Shown here one piece after another: positions 1 to 7,535 of a DNA stretch of 64,000 nucleotides. The notes beneath the pieces are model-generated. The model searched no databases, was not told the DNA's origin, and saw nothing but the letters and a program-made list of their open reading frames with translations. The position numbers were made by a program, and so were the translations under genes. Within the stretch, counting starts at the first letter, position 1; the number at the start of each line of letters is the position of its first letter. This DNA comes from Parablautia sp. Marseille-Q6255 (GTDB lineage: Bacteria; Bacillota; Clostridia; Lachnospirales; Lachnospiraceae): NCBI RefSeq assembly GCF_951230155.1, contig NZ_CATNVD010000017.1:1-64000 (forward strand), read 5' to 3'.

Positions 1-2
1 AT

Positions 3-488
3 CTGGAGCTGTATAAAAACAGCCTGTCAGAGGAGAAAGAGATCAAGGACGCGGAAGAACTGATCCGTTATTATAAAAACAATAAAGAGGGACTGCTGCC
101 GTATCAGTCACAGGGATTAGAACTGCCGGAGAACCCGGAGGGGCTGGAATACAGAAATATGGGAACGATGGAAAACCATGTATGGAGCGTGATCGCGAAA
201 CGGATGAAACACAACCATACGAGCTGGAGCAAGCGAGGAGGGAACCATCTGGCAAAGATACTGGCAAAAAAATGCAGTGGAAAACTGTATGAAGTAACAC
301 AGAGTCTGAAGCAGCCATTGTTTGAGACGGAGACAGTCGAGGAGCTGTATAGGGAGATCCTGTTGTCAGCAAAGGCACCGAAGAAGGATGGAAAAGGTTA
401 TGAATATCCGGTGATCGGTCATGTAGTAGGCCTGGAAGGAAAGGTGCGAGGTGACGGACGGAAGCTGTTAGCAATGGCAGGATATTAA
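3..488 (+). CDS. ISLre2-family transposase, C-terminal part (5' end outside window)
   Basis: The reading frame is open from the window edge, so the start lies upstream; about 161 residues are visible. The segment around YRNMGTMEN, AKRMK and SWSKRGG followed by an LAKIL-like stretch matches my recollection of the C-terminal part of ISLre2 (UPF0236) transposases. These proteins catalyse cut-and-paste or copy-type movement of their own IS. The frame ends in GMAGY-like residues without obvious decay, so this may be an intact IS whose right end lies in the following noncoding stretch, although I could not identify its terminal inverted repeat. Family call is from motif memory only. Confidence 0.75.
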   Translation: MELYKNSLSEEKEIKDAEELIRYYKNNKEGLLPYQSQGLELPENPEGLEYRNMGTMENHVWSVIAKRMKHNHTSWSKRGGNHLAKILAKKCSGKLYEVTQSLKQPLFETETVEELYREILLSAKAPKKDGKGYEYPVIGHVVGLEGKVRGDGRKLLAMAGY

Positions 489-838
489 ACAGCCCGGAAC
501 AAAAACAGATACCAAATGCAACACCTGTGAAGCCGCCGGTACTTAATGAATCAGAGTCGCAGGTGAGATGGATGAGGTCAGCTTCCGCTGCGAGCGAAAT
601 GGAGCGAGAATGCGTTAGCAGCGTTGCCTGTATCCTGAACGGGCGTATGATAAATCATGTATGAAAAAATTTGCCAACGATTACTTGACAGTAACTTGGA
701 GCATCTTCTGATTGAAAATTCCCCGCTGCTGCCGTACAATATTTTAATTATAGAGGATATCGGATGATCGCCGAAAACGCAAACAAAGAATAAATCAGAA
801 AAAGAGCGTTTTTTTATCTGTGAGGAGGCTCATAGTTT
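489..838. other. 350-base gap between the IS and the pentapeptide gene
   Basis: No convincing gene is seen. The first part presumably contains the right end of the transposon. A good promoter lies at 712-740. Near 776-820 a short inverted repeat (AAAACGC and GCGTTTT about 25 bases apart, then a T run) could form a weak leader hairpin ahead of the next gene. A ribosome binding site GAGGAGG lies just before the next start. Confidence 0.5.
712..740 (+). promoter_or_regulatory. sigma-A promoter for the pentapeptide-repeat gene
   Basis: TTGAAA and TACAAT are separated by exactly 17 bases, about 100 bases upstream of the gene at 839. This leaves a leader of roughly 90 bases that includes the short inverted repeat. 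Confidence 0.6.
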
Positions 839-1414
839 ATGGAATACGAATCACAAAAGTTTGAAAAATTAAATATAGAAGGGAAGCGCTTTGAGAATCT
901 GACCTTCTCGGAATGTGAGTTTTACAGGTGTGAGTTTTTTGAAAATGTGCTGGAGCGCTGTGCGTTTAAAAATTGCATTTTTCACAAGTGTGTGATCGTC
1001 AATAATGCGTTTTCGCATACTCTGGCAGCGGGGAATCGCTTCACGGGGTGCACGGTCATCGGCTTAAACTGGGACAAGATCACGCAGCCGCATGTGCTGT
1101 TTCTGCCATTTGAAAAATTTGAGGACTGTGTGCTGAAATATAATGTGTTTTATCACTTAAAGCTGAAAAGACTGGATCTGCATGGCTGCGATCTGCAGGG
1201 AAGCTTTTTTGAGGAGTGCGATCTGACAGAGGCGGATTTCAGAGACTGCAATCTGGCAGAGACAGTGTTTACCGGCGCTAATCTGACGAGGGCAGATTTT
1301 CGCGGTGCGAAGGATTATGTGATATCGCCGCAGGACAACCGGGTGCGCAGGGCAAAGTTTTCGTTTCCGGAAGTGATGAGTCTCCTGCGGTGCCTTGAGA
1401 TTGAAATAGAATGA
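839..1414 (+). CDS. pentapeptide-repeat protein, Qnr/MfpA-like
   Basis: The 191-residue protein is built of A(D/N)LxX-type pentapeptides with F, L or C at the central position: an N-terminal block (residues about 8-65) rich in CxF units, a linker, then a second block (about 95-160) ending in ANLTRADFRGA. The tail resembles the end of Qnr and related proteins, where a short helix dimerises two right-handed beta helices. Known members mimic DNA and protect gyrase from quinolones or toxins. Whether this one does so is unknown; many homologues have no resistance phenotype. It has its own promoter and GAGGAGG site and lies just outside the island. Confidence 0.8.
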   Translation: MEYESQKFEKLNIEGKRFENLTFSECEFYRCEFFENVLERCAFKNCIFHKCVIVNNAFSHTLAAGNRFTGCTVIGLNWDKITQPHVLFLPFEKFEDCVLKYNVFYHLKLKRLDLHGCDLQGSFFEECDLTEADFRDCNLAETVFTGANLTRADFRGAKDYVISPQDNRVRRAKFSFPEVMSLLRCLEIEIE

Positions 1415-1539
1415 GAGGAGAGGGGCATATGCAGATTGTAAATTAAAAATAAAAAAATCAAGTGTCAATAAAAAATTTTTGACATGAATATCTTAGAAAT
1501 GCCGTGTTTATACGGTGTCTAGGAATTAAAAATAGGATT

Positions 1540-1559
1540 TTGTGACAATGTTGTGACAA
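1540..1559. repeat. paired TTGTSACAA palindromes, left island end
   Basis: Two copies of the odd-length palindrome TTGTGACAA lie with centres 11 bases apart. A similar pair occurs just after the integrase stop codon at the other end and, on the other strand, behind the TerS-like gene. They are likely binding sites, for example integrase arm sites or sites of an island regulator. Confidence 0.5.
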
Positions 1560-1568
1560 AAATGAGAA

Positions 1569-1604
1569 ATCCCCCTTTTCCGGCTGTGTGCTGGGAGGGG
1601 GGAT
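1569..1604. terminator. bidirectional terminator at the left island end
   Basis: ATCCCCC pairs with GGGGGAT across a short loop. T runs follow on both strands, so it can end the XRE transcript (minus strand) and any transcription coming from the pentapeptide gene. Confidence 0.7.
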
Positions 1605-1612
1605 CTTATTTT

Positions 1613-2440
1613 TTATGGTATTTTTCTAAATTCAATTTCTTCTTCAGTGAGATATTCTGGTATTTTGGTAAGCAATTCTAATAATTCAATTGCTTTATTT
1701 CTACCAGCAAAATTTAATTGAGAATATGCGGATTCAAGGTATTTTTGCTGCTGAGCTTCCTCTGAATACTGGGAGGGTTCTTCTTTGTAACAACGCACAG
1801 GATAAAATTCAAAGGGGGTTAAATGTGGACCTGAATATTTTTCAAGTAGTCTAAAATAAACATTTGAAGGAATATCATCAACATAAAAGCTTTTTTCCAA
1901 TTCATACCGGCAATATGTATTGTAATCAACATGATTGATATCTAACCCCGAACGATAGAGAGACTTTGAAAATTCAGCTTCAAAACCATCTATTATTGCA
2001 TTATATATTTCATCTTCTGTCGAGTCCTTAGAATTTAATACATTTCTAACCCGTTCTAATACTGTATCAGCTTCTTTGTAATCAAGAAATTTTCCAAATT
2101 TATCAAAGGCCTGTTTGTACTTTTTATGATATTCTTGATGTTCCTTTATTTGGTATCTATTAGAAGGAGAGTATGTAAAATGGCAAACATCACATTGCAC
2201 TTGTAATGCACAGGAACTGTTAGTTGAGTCATTTTTAAATTCAAGAGCATTAGATATTAACATACTCATAGAAATATCCAGAATTTCAGCTATTTTGTTT
2301 AACATTGCTATTTTAGGTTCTCGTTTATCTAATTCATATTGTTGTAAAGTTCCTGTTGCAATGTTTAGTTTTTCAGCTAAATCTTTTTGACTTAATTTTT
2401 TCTTTTGTCGCAAAAATTGTATTTTTTTCCCTAAGGTCAT
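1613..2440 (-). CDS. XRE-family regulator with a Cys/His-containing central part (island master regulator candidate)
   Basis: The 275-residue protein starts with a canonical XRE helix-turn-helix (residues about 1-60: LGKKIQFLRQ, LSQKDLAEKLNI, PKIAMLNKIAEIL). A CxxC-x(n)-HxxxH cluster (CDVC ... KEHQEYHKK) suggests a small zinc site, followed by an alpha-helical C-terminal region of unknown fold. The ATG at 2440 is preferred to an upstream TTG because AAGGAGGTG sits 7 bases before it. It is transcribed away from the Cro-like gene, the arrangement of lysogeny-type switches and of Stl-like repressors in satellites. The zinc site and long C-terminal region could sense a helper phage protein or stress; that is inference. 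Confidence 0.75.
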   Translation of the reverse strand: MTLGKKIQFLRQKKKLSQKDLAEKLNIATGTLQQYELDKREPKIAMLNKIAEILDISMSMLISNALEFKNDSTNSSCALQVQCDVCHFTYSPSNRYQIKEHQEYHKKYKQAFDKFGKFLDYKEADTVLERVRNVLNSKDSTEDEIYNAIIDGFEAEFSKSLYRSGLDINHVDYNTYCRYELEKSFYVDDIPSNVYFRLLEKYSGPHLTPFEFYPVRCYKEEPSQYSEEAQQQKYLESAYSQLNFAGRNKAIELLELLTKIPEYLTEEEIEFRKIP

Positions 2441-2464
2441 TATAACCACCTCCTTACACAATCT

Positions 2465-2493
2465 ATAATATCATAAAAAAGAAAAACAATCAA
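2465..2493 (-). promoter_or_regulatory. promoter of the XRE regulator
   Basis: Reading the minus strand, TTGATT and TATTAT are 17 bases apart, just upstream of the regulator start. It is back to back with the promoter at 2513-2541. Confidence 0.6.
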
Positions 2494-2512
2494 TTTGAAT
2501 GTAAAAAACTAG

Positions 2513-2541
2513 TTGCACAATCTTAAAGAATGTGATAATAT
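2513..2541 (+). promoter_or_regulatory. rightward early promoter of the island
   Basis: TTGCAC-17-TAATAT drives the Cro-like gene and probably the replication genes. Near-copies of GAATGT (TTGAATGT, AAAGAATGT, ATGAATGT) lie between the two promoters and inside this one; they are candidate operators for the XRE and Cro-like proteins. Confidence 0.6.
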
Positions 2542-2577
2542 GTAAATATATTCAAAATGAATGTGAGGAGGTAAAGA

Positions 2578-2775
2578 ATGAAAGCGAATGTTGTAAAGGT
2601 AAATATTATTATGGCGAATAATTATATGAATACAAAAGATATTCAGACAATTACCAAAATGCCGCGACCAACACTTAATAATGTGATGTCTGGGCGTTCT
2701 GTTCGCCCTGCAACATTAGGACGAGTGGCAAAAGCTTTAGGTGTCGATGTTCGTGAAATTATGGAGGTGGAATAG
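2578..2775 (+). CDS. small Cro-like helix-turn-helix protein
   Basis: At 65 residues this is a minimal XRE domain: helix ending TKDIQTITKM, then RPTLNNVMSGRSVRPATLGRVAKALGV, which is a recognition-helix pattern. GAGGAGG precedes the ATG. It is the first gene of the rightward transcript and faces the larger XRE regulator, so a Cro or anti-repressor role is likely. The nine or so N-terminal residues before the domain carry no recognisable signal. Confidence 0.7.
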   Translation: MKANVVKVNIIMANNYMNTKDIQTITKMPRPTLNNVMSGRSVRPATLGRVAKALGVDVREIMEVE

Positions 2776-2777
2776 TA

Positions 2778-2972
2778 TTGAATTTAGCTAAAAACCGTAA
2801 TGAGAATGGAGAATTGTTAACGATTCAACAAACGTGCCAACTCTCAAATCTAGGACAAACAGTGGTTAGACAGTTAGCTGAAGAGTCTAAAGCGGTTCGG
2901 CGGATTGGGCGAAGTTACCGAATCAATAAAAAAATTTTTTTTGAATACATTGAAAATGTGTTCGCAGAATGA
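2778..2972 (+). CDS. excisionase-like winged-helix protein
   Basis: The 64-residue protein has the MerR/excisionase layout: LTIQQTCQLSNLGQTVVRQLAEES, a basic RRIGRSYRINKKIF stretch and a short closing helix. Such proteins bend DNA at att sites to favour excision. The start is a TTG with GGAGGTGG upstream (overlapping the end of the Cro-like gene); no better ATG exists. It lies two bases after the Cro-like stop codon, so the two are co-transcribed. It could instead be a small transcription regulator of the same fold. Confidence 0.6.
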   Translation: MNLAKNRNENGELLTIQQTCQLSNLGQTVVRQLAEESKAVRRIGRSYRINKKIFFEYIENVFAE

Positions 2973-3085
2973 CTCACATCAGATAAAACCTCAACAGAGG
3001 ATCAATTCACAAAAGAACCTACGGGAATAATTTACAAAAGACAAATCGCCGAAATCCGGCATAAATTCCAAATTAATAAATGAAG

Positions 3086-3130
3086 TTAGGAGGACGAGTT
3101 GTCCGGACATAAAACTGCGGTTTCTCCTAA
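3086..3130 (+). promoter_or_regulatory. inverted repeat that hides the Shine-Dalgarno before the primase-like gene
   Basis: TTAGGAG (3086-3092) is perfectly complementary to CTCCTAA (3124-3130), and the latter ends three bases before the ATG at 3134. The only good ribosome binding sequence, AGGAGG, is inside the stem and 40 bases away from the start. A stop codon in frame just upstream rules out an earlier start. Translation may therefore depend on the folding of this leader. Confidence 0.45.
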
Positions 3131-3133
3131 AAA

Positions 3134-3652
3134 ATGAAAGAAGATTTTGAATTAATAAAACAGAAAATTAGAATTGAAGATATTTCTAACTACCTATTAG
3201 GCAAAGATGTACGAGGAATGTATAAATTTCCTCAAGAGCGAACAGCATCAATAAAAATCTATCCCAAAACACAATCATTTTTTGATTACGGGCGTGGAAT
3301 CGGCGGCGATGCTATTCGATTGTGGAGCCATGTTCGTCAAGTCGATTCATGGATAGCTTTAAGTGAAATTAAATCTGCATATGGCATTTCTAATTCGCCT
3401 GATAAGGAAAATATACGGCAGAAAATCCGGCAGCAGGAACTAGATAGGCAAGCAGCTAAAAAAGTAGAGGAAAAACGGAAAGAACAATGGAGAAATAAGG
3501 TTAATTCGTTGAAAGCAGAATTTACTATTTATGAAAATTTACTTGCATCAGAGCATATATCACCTTTGTCGTGGGTTTGGTGCGAGTGCAAAAATAGGAG
3601 CCAGCTTTTAAATTATAAACTTGACTGTTTGTGCATTGAGGAAGGTGGTTGA
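3134..3652 (+). CDS. primase-like protein, zinc-ribbon type without the cysteines
   Basis: The N-terminal 90 residues (FPQERTASIKIYPKTQSFFDYGRG, then GGDAIRLWSHVR and ALSEIKSAYGI) follow the pattern of the CHC2-type N-terminal domain of DNA primases, but the metal-binding cysteines are absent from this region. The C-terminal half is basic, probably helical (RQKIRQQELDRQAAKKVEEKRKEQ split by charges), and ends with two cysteines near CLCIEEGG. It ends three bases before the helicase gene. I infer a role in starting replication of the island. With no catalytic primase domain visible, it may only load or recruit. Confidence 0.6.
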   Translation: MKEDFELIKQKIRIEDISNYLLGKDVRGMYKFPQERTASIKIYPKTQSFFDYGRGIGGDAIRLWSHVRQVDSWIALSEIKSAYGISNSPDKENIRQKIRQQELDRQAAKKVEEKRKEQWRNKVNSLKAEFTIYENLLASEHISPLSWVWCECKNRSQLLNYKLDCLCIEEGG

Positions 3653-3655
3653 GAT

Positions 3656-5020
3656 TTGCAAGTTGATAAGATTCAATTTCATTTGATTGATTCGCATGGA
3701 AAGCCGACCGGGACGTTTGATTTTCGAATTTTTGAATACATAACAAATAATTATCCAATGTTTGTATGCGGCTGTCCATATATTTATGATCATGGCGTAT
3801 TTGAGCCAGATCTCCAGGGCACCAAATTGAAAAAGATAATTCGTGAATGTTTATTTGACCAATTCAAGAAAAGCCGCACAATTAACCAAATCTACAACTT
3901 GATAGTAGATGCGGACGAACTACAAAAGGATATTGCAAAAGCAAACCAATATCCGAAAAGTTGGGTTAATTTTCAGGATTGCATGGTGGATTCTAAAAGC
4001 ATGAATCAAATAGAACACAGCCCCCAATTTTTGAGCATTAATCAAGTGCCCTGGAAATGGGAGGATGTGAAAAAATCTTCAGAGGGCACAGAAATAGAAC
4101 GTTTTTTCAGCTTTATTTTTAACTGTACAGAGGACAAAGAAATGCTATTGGAATACGCTGGCCTATGTCTGACGAAAGACACGTCACAGCAAAAGTTTTT
4201 AATTTTGTGTGGTCTGGGCGGAACAGGAAAAAGCCTTTTGATTTCCTTGATTGAAAAAGCGGTTGGAGTATCTAATGTAAGCAATATCTCGCTTCAAGAG
4301 CTGAGTAGGCGATTTTCAACATCATTATTGGTCGGGAAAACGTTAAATTCATGCGCTGATTTATCCGTAGAAGCTTTGGAAGATACGGCAACAATGAAAA
4401 AATTACTAGGAGAAGACTTTATTTTCGGGGAACAAAAAGGAAAAAATGGGTTCATGTTCAAAAATTACGCTAAAATGTTGTTTTCTACTAATACTCTTCC
4501 TCTTGTAACATCAGAGCGAACGAACGGCTTTTTTCGGCGATTGCTTATTCTGAAGATGGACAGGCAACCGGAAAACCCAGATCCGAATTTGATGGAACGA
4601 CTTGAAAAGGAACTACCCTACTTCGTGCAATTGGCAGTTCTGGCATTGCATGAAATGTATCAACGCGGAACCATCACAGAATCAGCAAACAGTCGTCAAG
4701 CTGTGGCACAGATGAGGCGAGATTCGGACGTTGTAGAAAGTTGGCTGGCTGAGCGTTGCACCGTTAGAGCAGAATTGAAAGCGGATCGTACACTGGCGTT
4801 TGATGACTTTAAAGAATTTTGTGAAGCGGAGGAACGGACAGCACTCACTAGGAACAGTTTTTTCAAAGCTTTAAGGACAAAGAATTTTTCAGAGGCACGA
4901 GGAAAAACGGAACGCTATTTTTGTGGATTTTCTGTCGGCAAAGTGACGGCAGACAATCAAAAAAGTGACGATTTTATTGTTGTGACGCAGGAACAGCTTA
5001 AGGATTTGCCATTTGATTGA
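3656..5020 (+). CDS. phage/plasmid P4- or D5-type superfamily 3 helicase
   Basis: The 454-residue protein has a Walker A at GLGGTGKSLL (residues about 184-193), a Walker B-like NSCADLS, a sensor region KMLFSTNTLP and an arginine-finger motif ERTNGFFRRL. These define the C-terminal helicase domain of P4 alpha/D5-like proteins; the preceding WVNFQDCMVD segment is the usual D5 N-terminal region. The C-terminal 80 residues should hold a winged-helix origin-binding domain. Start is TTG at 3656 with GAAGGTGG seven bases upstream. Iteron-like GTGACG repeats begin inside its 3' end, as expected when a helicase acts on an adjacent origin. Confidence 0.85.
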   Translation: MQVDKIQFHLIDSHGKPTGTFDFRIFEYITNNYPMFVCGCPYIYDHGVFEPDLQGTKLKKIIRECLFDQFKKSRTINQIYNLIVDADELQKDIAKANQYPKSWVNFQDCMVDSKSMNQIEHSPQFLSINQVPWKWEDVKKSSEGTEIERFFSFIFNCTEDKEMLLEYAGLCLTKDTSQQKFLILCGLGGTGKSLLISLIEKAVGVSNVSNISLQELSRRFSTSLLVGKTLNSCADLSVEALEDTATMKKLLGEDFIFGEQKGKNGFMFKNYAKMLFSTNTLPLVTSERTNGFFRRLLILKMDRQPENPDPNLMERLEKELPYFVQLAVLALHEMYQRGTITESANSRQAVAQMRRDSDVVESWLAERCTVRAELKADRTLAFDDFKEFCEAEERTALTRNSFFKALRTKNFSEARGKTERYFCGFSVGKVTADNQKSDDFIVVTQEQLKDLPFD

Positions 5021-5230
5021 AAAAGTGACGTCAGTTTTTAGTCAAAATCGTCAGCATATCGTCAGTATTTGGAAAAAAGTGACGGCTGAAAAATCTTGAA
5101 TATTCAATGATTTACAGCGATTACCGTCAATACCGTCAGTTTTTTACTTATAACTATGTAAAACAATGATAATAAGTATAAATACATATATAAAAGAAGT
5201 TGCGAGAAAAAAATGGCGAAAGTGACGCAA
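4940..5230. other. iteron-rich presumed replication origin of the island
   Basis: GTGACG occurs at about 4942, 4965, 4982, 5025, 5079 and 5220, mostly as A-run plus GTGACG. CGTCA(G/A) in the other orientation occurs at about 5029, 5049, 5060, 5124 and 5133. One site is the palindrome GTGACGTCAG. An AT-rich stretch (about 5145-5200) follows and could melt first. The array overlaps the end of the helicase gene. This is the layout of SF3-helicase origins in satellites and small plasmids. Confidence 0.65.
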
Positions 5231-5277
5231 AGAGATTTTTCCTTATCAGGCCTGATAAGACAGAAAGGGGTAAATAC

Positions 5278-5571
5278 ATGGATTTTAAGCAGCGGTATTT
5301 TAATATTTGGAGCGAAGCATGGCAGCTTCACAAGAAGTTTGCTGGAATGGCAGGAAATGATGAAGAATGGGGTGAACTTGTTCAGACTTCCGAAGAAATC
5401 ATGAAGGAATATGAAAAGGAACCACAAGCAAATTTTATGAAGTCGTTATTGTTGGCGGTTCTGGCGGAAATTGAGAGGAACTGTCAGTCAAGAGGAAAGG
5501 GAGGTGCGTCAGATGGAATACATGGCAAATTGGAACCGGTTTGTACAGGAGACACTGAAGCAGCGGGATAA
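5278..5571 (+). CDS. small conserved-looking island protein, unknown
   Basis: The 97-residue protein starts at MDFKQRYFNIW with AAAGGGG upstream; an in-frame ATG further upstream has no ribosome site. It is rich in aromatic and acidic residues in its first 70 positions and looks helical (EEIMKEY, MKSLLLAVLAEIER). The last 25 residues overlap the next gene in another frame and look less structured. I have a weak impression of similar proteins in Lachnospiraceae mobile elements but no function. Confidence 0.55.
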   Translation: MDFKQRYFNIWSEAWQLHKKFAGMAGNDEEWGELVQTSEEIMKEYEKEPQANFMKSLLLAVLAEIERNCQSRGKGGASDGIHGKLEPVCTGDTEAAG

Positions 5572-5686
5572 GCCAGATAGAGAAGATAAGGGCAACCGCT
5601 GCGAACAACTTAACATTACAAAAAAAGTTGAAAATAACAGTGATTTTTCAGAGAAAGAGAGTTTGAAAGATGGCAAAACAGAATAA
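5513..5686 (+). CDS. small unknown protein overlapping its neighbours
   Basis: The 57-residue protein starts at MEYMANWNRF with AAAGGGAGGT eight bases upstream, so this ATG is chosen rather than an upstream TTG. It overlaps the preceding gene by 59 bases and the TerS-like gene by 17, which indicates translational coupling. It is polar and rich in K, E and N after residue 20. No family recognised. Confidence 0.5.
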   Translation: MEYMANWNRFVQETLKQRDKPDREDKGNRCEQLNITKKVENNSDFSEKESLKDGKTE

Positions 5687-6179
5687 TTTCCCAACAGGTC
5701 AATTAAATGAGGTTCCGGCTGAATTTGTGAAAGGCACAGTTAGTTCATTAAGACAATTATATGATAAAGGCAAACCGGAAACAGATATGGAACTTGAAAG
5801 CCGGATTGATGAATATTTTCAATTTTGTGAAAATTCTTCAATTCGTCCGGGCGTGGAATCGTTGGCGGTGGCGTTATCGACTACAAGAACAACTTTATGG
5901 AACTGGGAGCATGGCGTGGGGTGTAGTGATAGGCGGCAAGAGTTAATTTCAAAGGCTAAGGCGTTTATTACGGCGTTTTTGGAGCAGATGATGTTAAGTA
6001 ATAAAATTTATCCAGGAAGTGGGTGCTTCTTTTTGAAAAACTGGGCAGGCTACAAAGATTCTGTAAGCGTGGAACCAGTAGAAAATAATAACATATACCC
6101 AACAAGTAGCCGGGAGGAGATCGCAGCCAGACACGCCGGATATATTGGGGCAGCAGAGCCGGAAAAGCCGGAATTTTAG
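5670..6179 (+). CDS. small terminase subunit-like (TerS) DNA-packaging protein
   Basis: The 169-residue protein has a helix-turn-helix in its first half (SVESLAVALS-like with TTRTTLWNWEHG) followed by FLEQMMLSNKIYPGSGCFFLKNWAGYKDS. The FLKNxxGYKD element is characteristic of a class of phage TerS/packaging proteins. TerS binds the cos or pac site and directs the large subunit. No large subunit is present here. A lone terS beside replication genes is the classic way satellites steer packaging into helper capsids. The alternative is another phage HTH protein; the FLKN-GYKD element argues for TerS. No strong ribosome site, consistent with coupling to the overlapping gene. Confidence 0.6.
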   Translation: MAKQNNFPTGQLNEVPAEFVKGTVSSLRQLYDKGKPETDMELESRIDEYFQFCENSSIRPGVESLAVALSTTRTTLWNWEHGVGCSDRRQELISKAKAFITAFLEQMMLSNKIYPGSGCFFLKNWAGYKDSVSVEPVENNNIYPTSSREEIAARHAGYIGAAEPEKPEF

Positions 6180-6184
6180 ACTAT

Positions 6185-6205
6185 TTGTCACAACAAATGT
6201 CACAA
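6185..6205. repeat. third TTGTSACAA pair, directly after the TerS-like gene
   Basis: TTGTCACAA and ATGTCACAA lie with centres 12 bases apart. It is the reverse-complement version of the pairs at 1540 and 11757 and starts six bases after the TerS-like stop codon. Confidence 0.5.
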
Positions 6206-6476
6206 GGTAATAAGATAAGGCTTGCAAATGGCTTATTTACAAGAAAAATCAAAGGTTACATATCAAGACAGAAATTTTGACATACGGTTTTGATACATCG
6301 GAAGAGAGCCGGGAGGGGTGTATGTAGGCCACCGAATAGCTCGGGCAAGGTGCTTTTGTTGCCGAAACCAATAAAAAGGCCCTCCTGCTGCCGACCGCAA
6401 AAAATTTCAAAATTTGCAAAAAGGCACTTTTAACAAGCGTACCCAGAAGTACGGGTTCAAAAAGGGAGTTGATGAC
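6206..6476. other. noncoding stretch with a GC-rich, structured core; packaging-site or RNA candidate
   Basis: No gene is seen for about 270 bases. Positions about 6303-6400 are clearly richer in GC than the rest of the island and contain nested complementary pieces: CACC/GGTG and CCGA/TCGG around 6331-6352, GGGAGGG with CCCTCC some 60 bases later, and GCAA/TTGC. A TTGACA at about 6278 has no good -10 partner. Lying just behind terS, it could be a cos/pac site, or a structured RNA leader for the next operon. Both are speculation from position and composition. Confidence 0.35.
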
Positions 6477-6629
6477 ATGGAAACAATTAGAGAGCCGCCG
6501 AAAACATTTGAAGAATTTATGAAAATGTCATGGACAGAAAAACGCCGGGTAAAAGAAGAATCTCCAGATCAATACTGGTCTTTTATCGGGCAAATTCGAA
6601 AATTAGAGCGTATAGTAAAGGAGAATTAA
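6477..6629 (+). CDS. small unknown protein
   Basis: The 50-residue protein starts at METIREPPKTF; AAGGGAG lies nine bases upstream. It is charged and helical (FMKMSWTEKRRVKEE, GQIRKLERIVKEN) and lies two bases before the next gene, hence co-transcribed with it. No family recognised. Confidence 0.5.
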   Translation: METIREPPKTFEEFMKMSWTEKRRVKEESPDQYWSFIGQIRKLERIVKEN

Positions 6630-6631
6630 GA

Positions 6632-7426
6632 ATGAATAAGTTTGATATTTTTAGAACGATTTTATCCCAGTTTACAAATGAGATTAGCCCACTTGCAGCA
6701 GAGAAACAAAAAAGGGCTGAGGAAATAAAAAATACATATCTCCCGGAAAAACGGAAAGAAAAATTTGAACAGTTGGATGAAGAATACAGCCAAAAAGAAA
6801 AAGCGATTCGGTCAGAATATCTTTCCATGCTTGAAAACAGTGTGAAAACCATGCAGGCCGCAGAACAAGGAAAGACAACTAGTCGAATTGATTTTGAACT
6901 GCTAAATGAACTGAATATTTTATCCTCTGCCGGCATTCCGTTGAGCAAAGAGGAAATTTCTATTTACGCAGAAAAAGCACTTCGTTCCGGTTCTTCCATC
7001 TGCTGCCGGAAAATAACAGATATGGCTGGAAAATCAGGTTTTAAACTATCGTTGCCAGATGAGGCTACAGCAACATCAATTATAAATGAAGCGGCTGAAA
7101 GGTTAATTGATTGTGTCAAAAGATTTGATGGCAATACAAAAATTGATAACACAACGACTACCGATGAACGCATGGTTAAAATGGCGGCGAGTGGGCTTTT
7201 CCTCGATAGCCTTGAAAGAAAGTTTTCTTCTGTGACGGTTGCTGATGTGGTTCTTGATGAAATTGACGAAAACGGTCAGAAAGTCGAACGGAAAGAAACA
7301 GAGAAAACGCCGTTGAAATTCTCTATTTCTATTGATGATAGTAATGAGGAAAGCCCGGCGGCTAAATATGCCAAAGAGTATTCGGAACGAATGGCGGCAA
7401 CACCCATTGAGGTTAGTGGTATTTAA
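6632..7426 (+). CDS. unknown island protein with an N-terminal coiled coil
   Basis: The 264-residue protein starts at MNKFDIFRTIL with AAGGAG upstream; a longer in-frame extension to 6530 overlaps the previous gene and has no ribosome site. Residues about 25-80 are strongly charged and heptad-like, suggesting a coiled coil. A middle segment (about 85-170) is mixed alpha with two adjacent cysteines (SICCRK). The C-terminal 60 residues are acidic and ordered like a small domain (VTVADVVLDEIDENGQKVERK). No signal peptide or membrane segment. In satellites this position often holds a capsid-size or packaging modifier, but nothing in the sequence proves that. Confidence 0.55.
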   Translation: MNKFDIFRTILSQFTNEISPLAAEKQKRAEEIKNTYLPEKRKEKFEQLDEEYSQKEKAIRSEYLSMLENSVKTMQAAEQGKTTSRIDFELLNELNILSSAGIPLSKEEISIYAEKALRSGSSICCRKITDMAGKSGFKLSLPDEATATSIINEAAERLIDCVKRFDGNTKIDNTTTTDERMVKMAASGLFLDSLERKFSSVTVADVVLDEIDENGQKVERKETEKTPLKFSISIDDSNEESPAAKYAKEYSERMAATPIEVSGI

Positions 7427-7535
7427 TAATCATGTAGTAGATAAATAAAAATAGGGCAATTCCGGCTTGAAATAGCTTTAAGGTACTATTTAGCCTAAAT
7501 TCATTTTGAGCCGGAAATAAGCCTAAAATCATAAT

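Noticed and set aside
1157-1468. Minus-strand frame over the pentapeptide gene
   Set aside because: Shadow of the repeat-rich gene; repeated codons keep antisense frames open.
4940-5230. CRISPR array
   Set aside because: The repeated units are six bases in both orientations with irregular spacing, unlike CRISPR repeats.
5213-5404. 63-codon frame overlapping the gene at 5278
   Set aside because: No ribosome site, starts inside the iteron region and is in a different frame from the better-supported gene.
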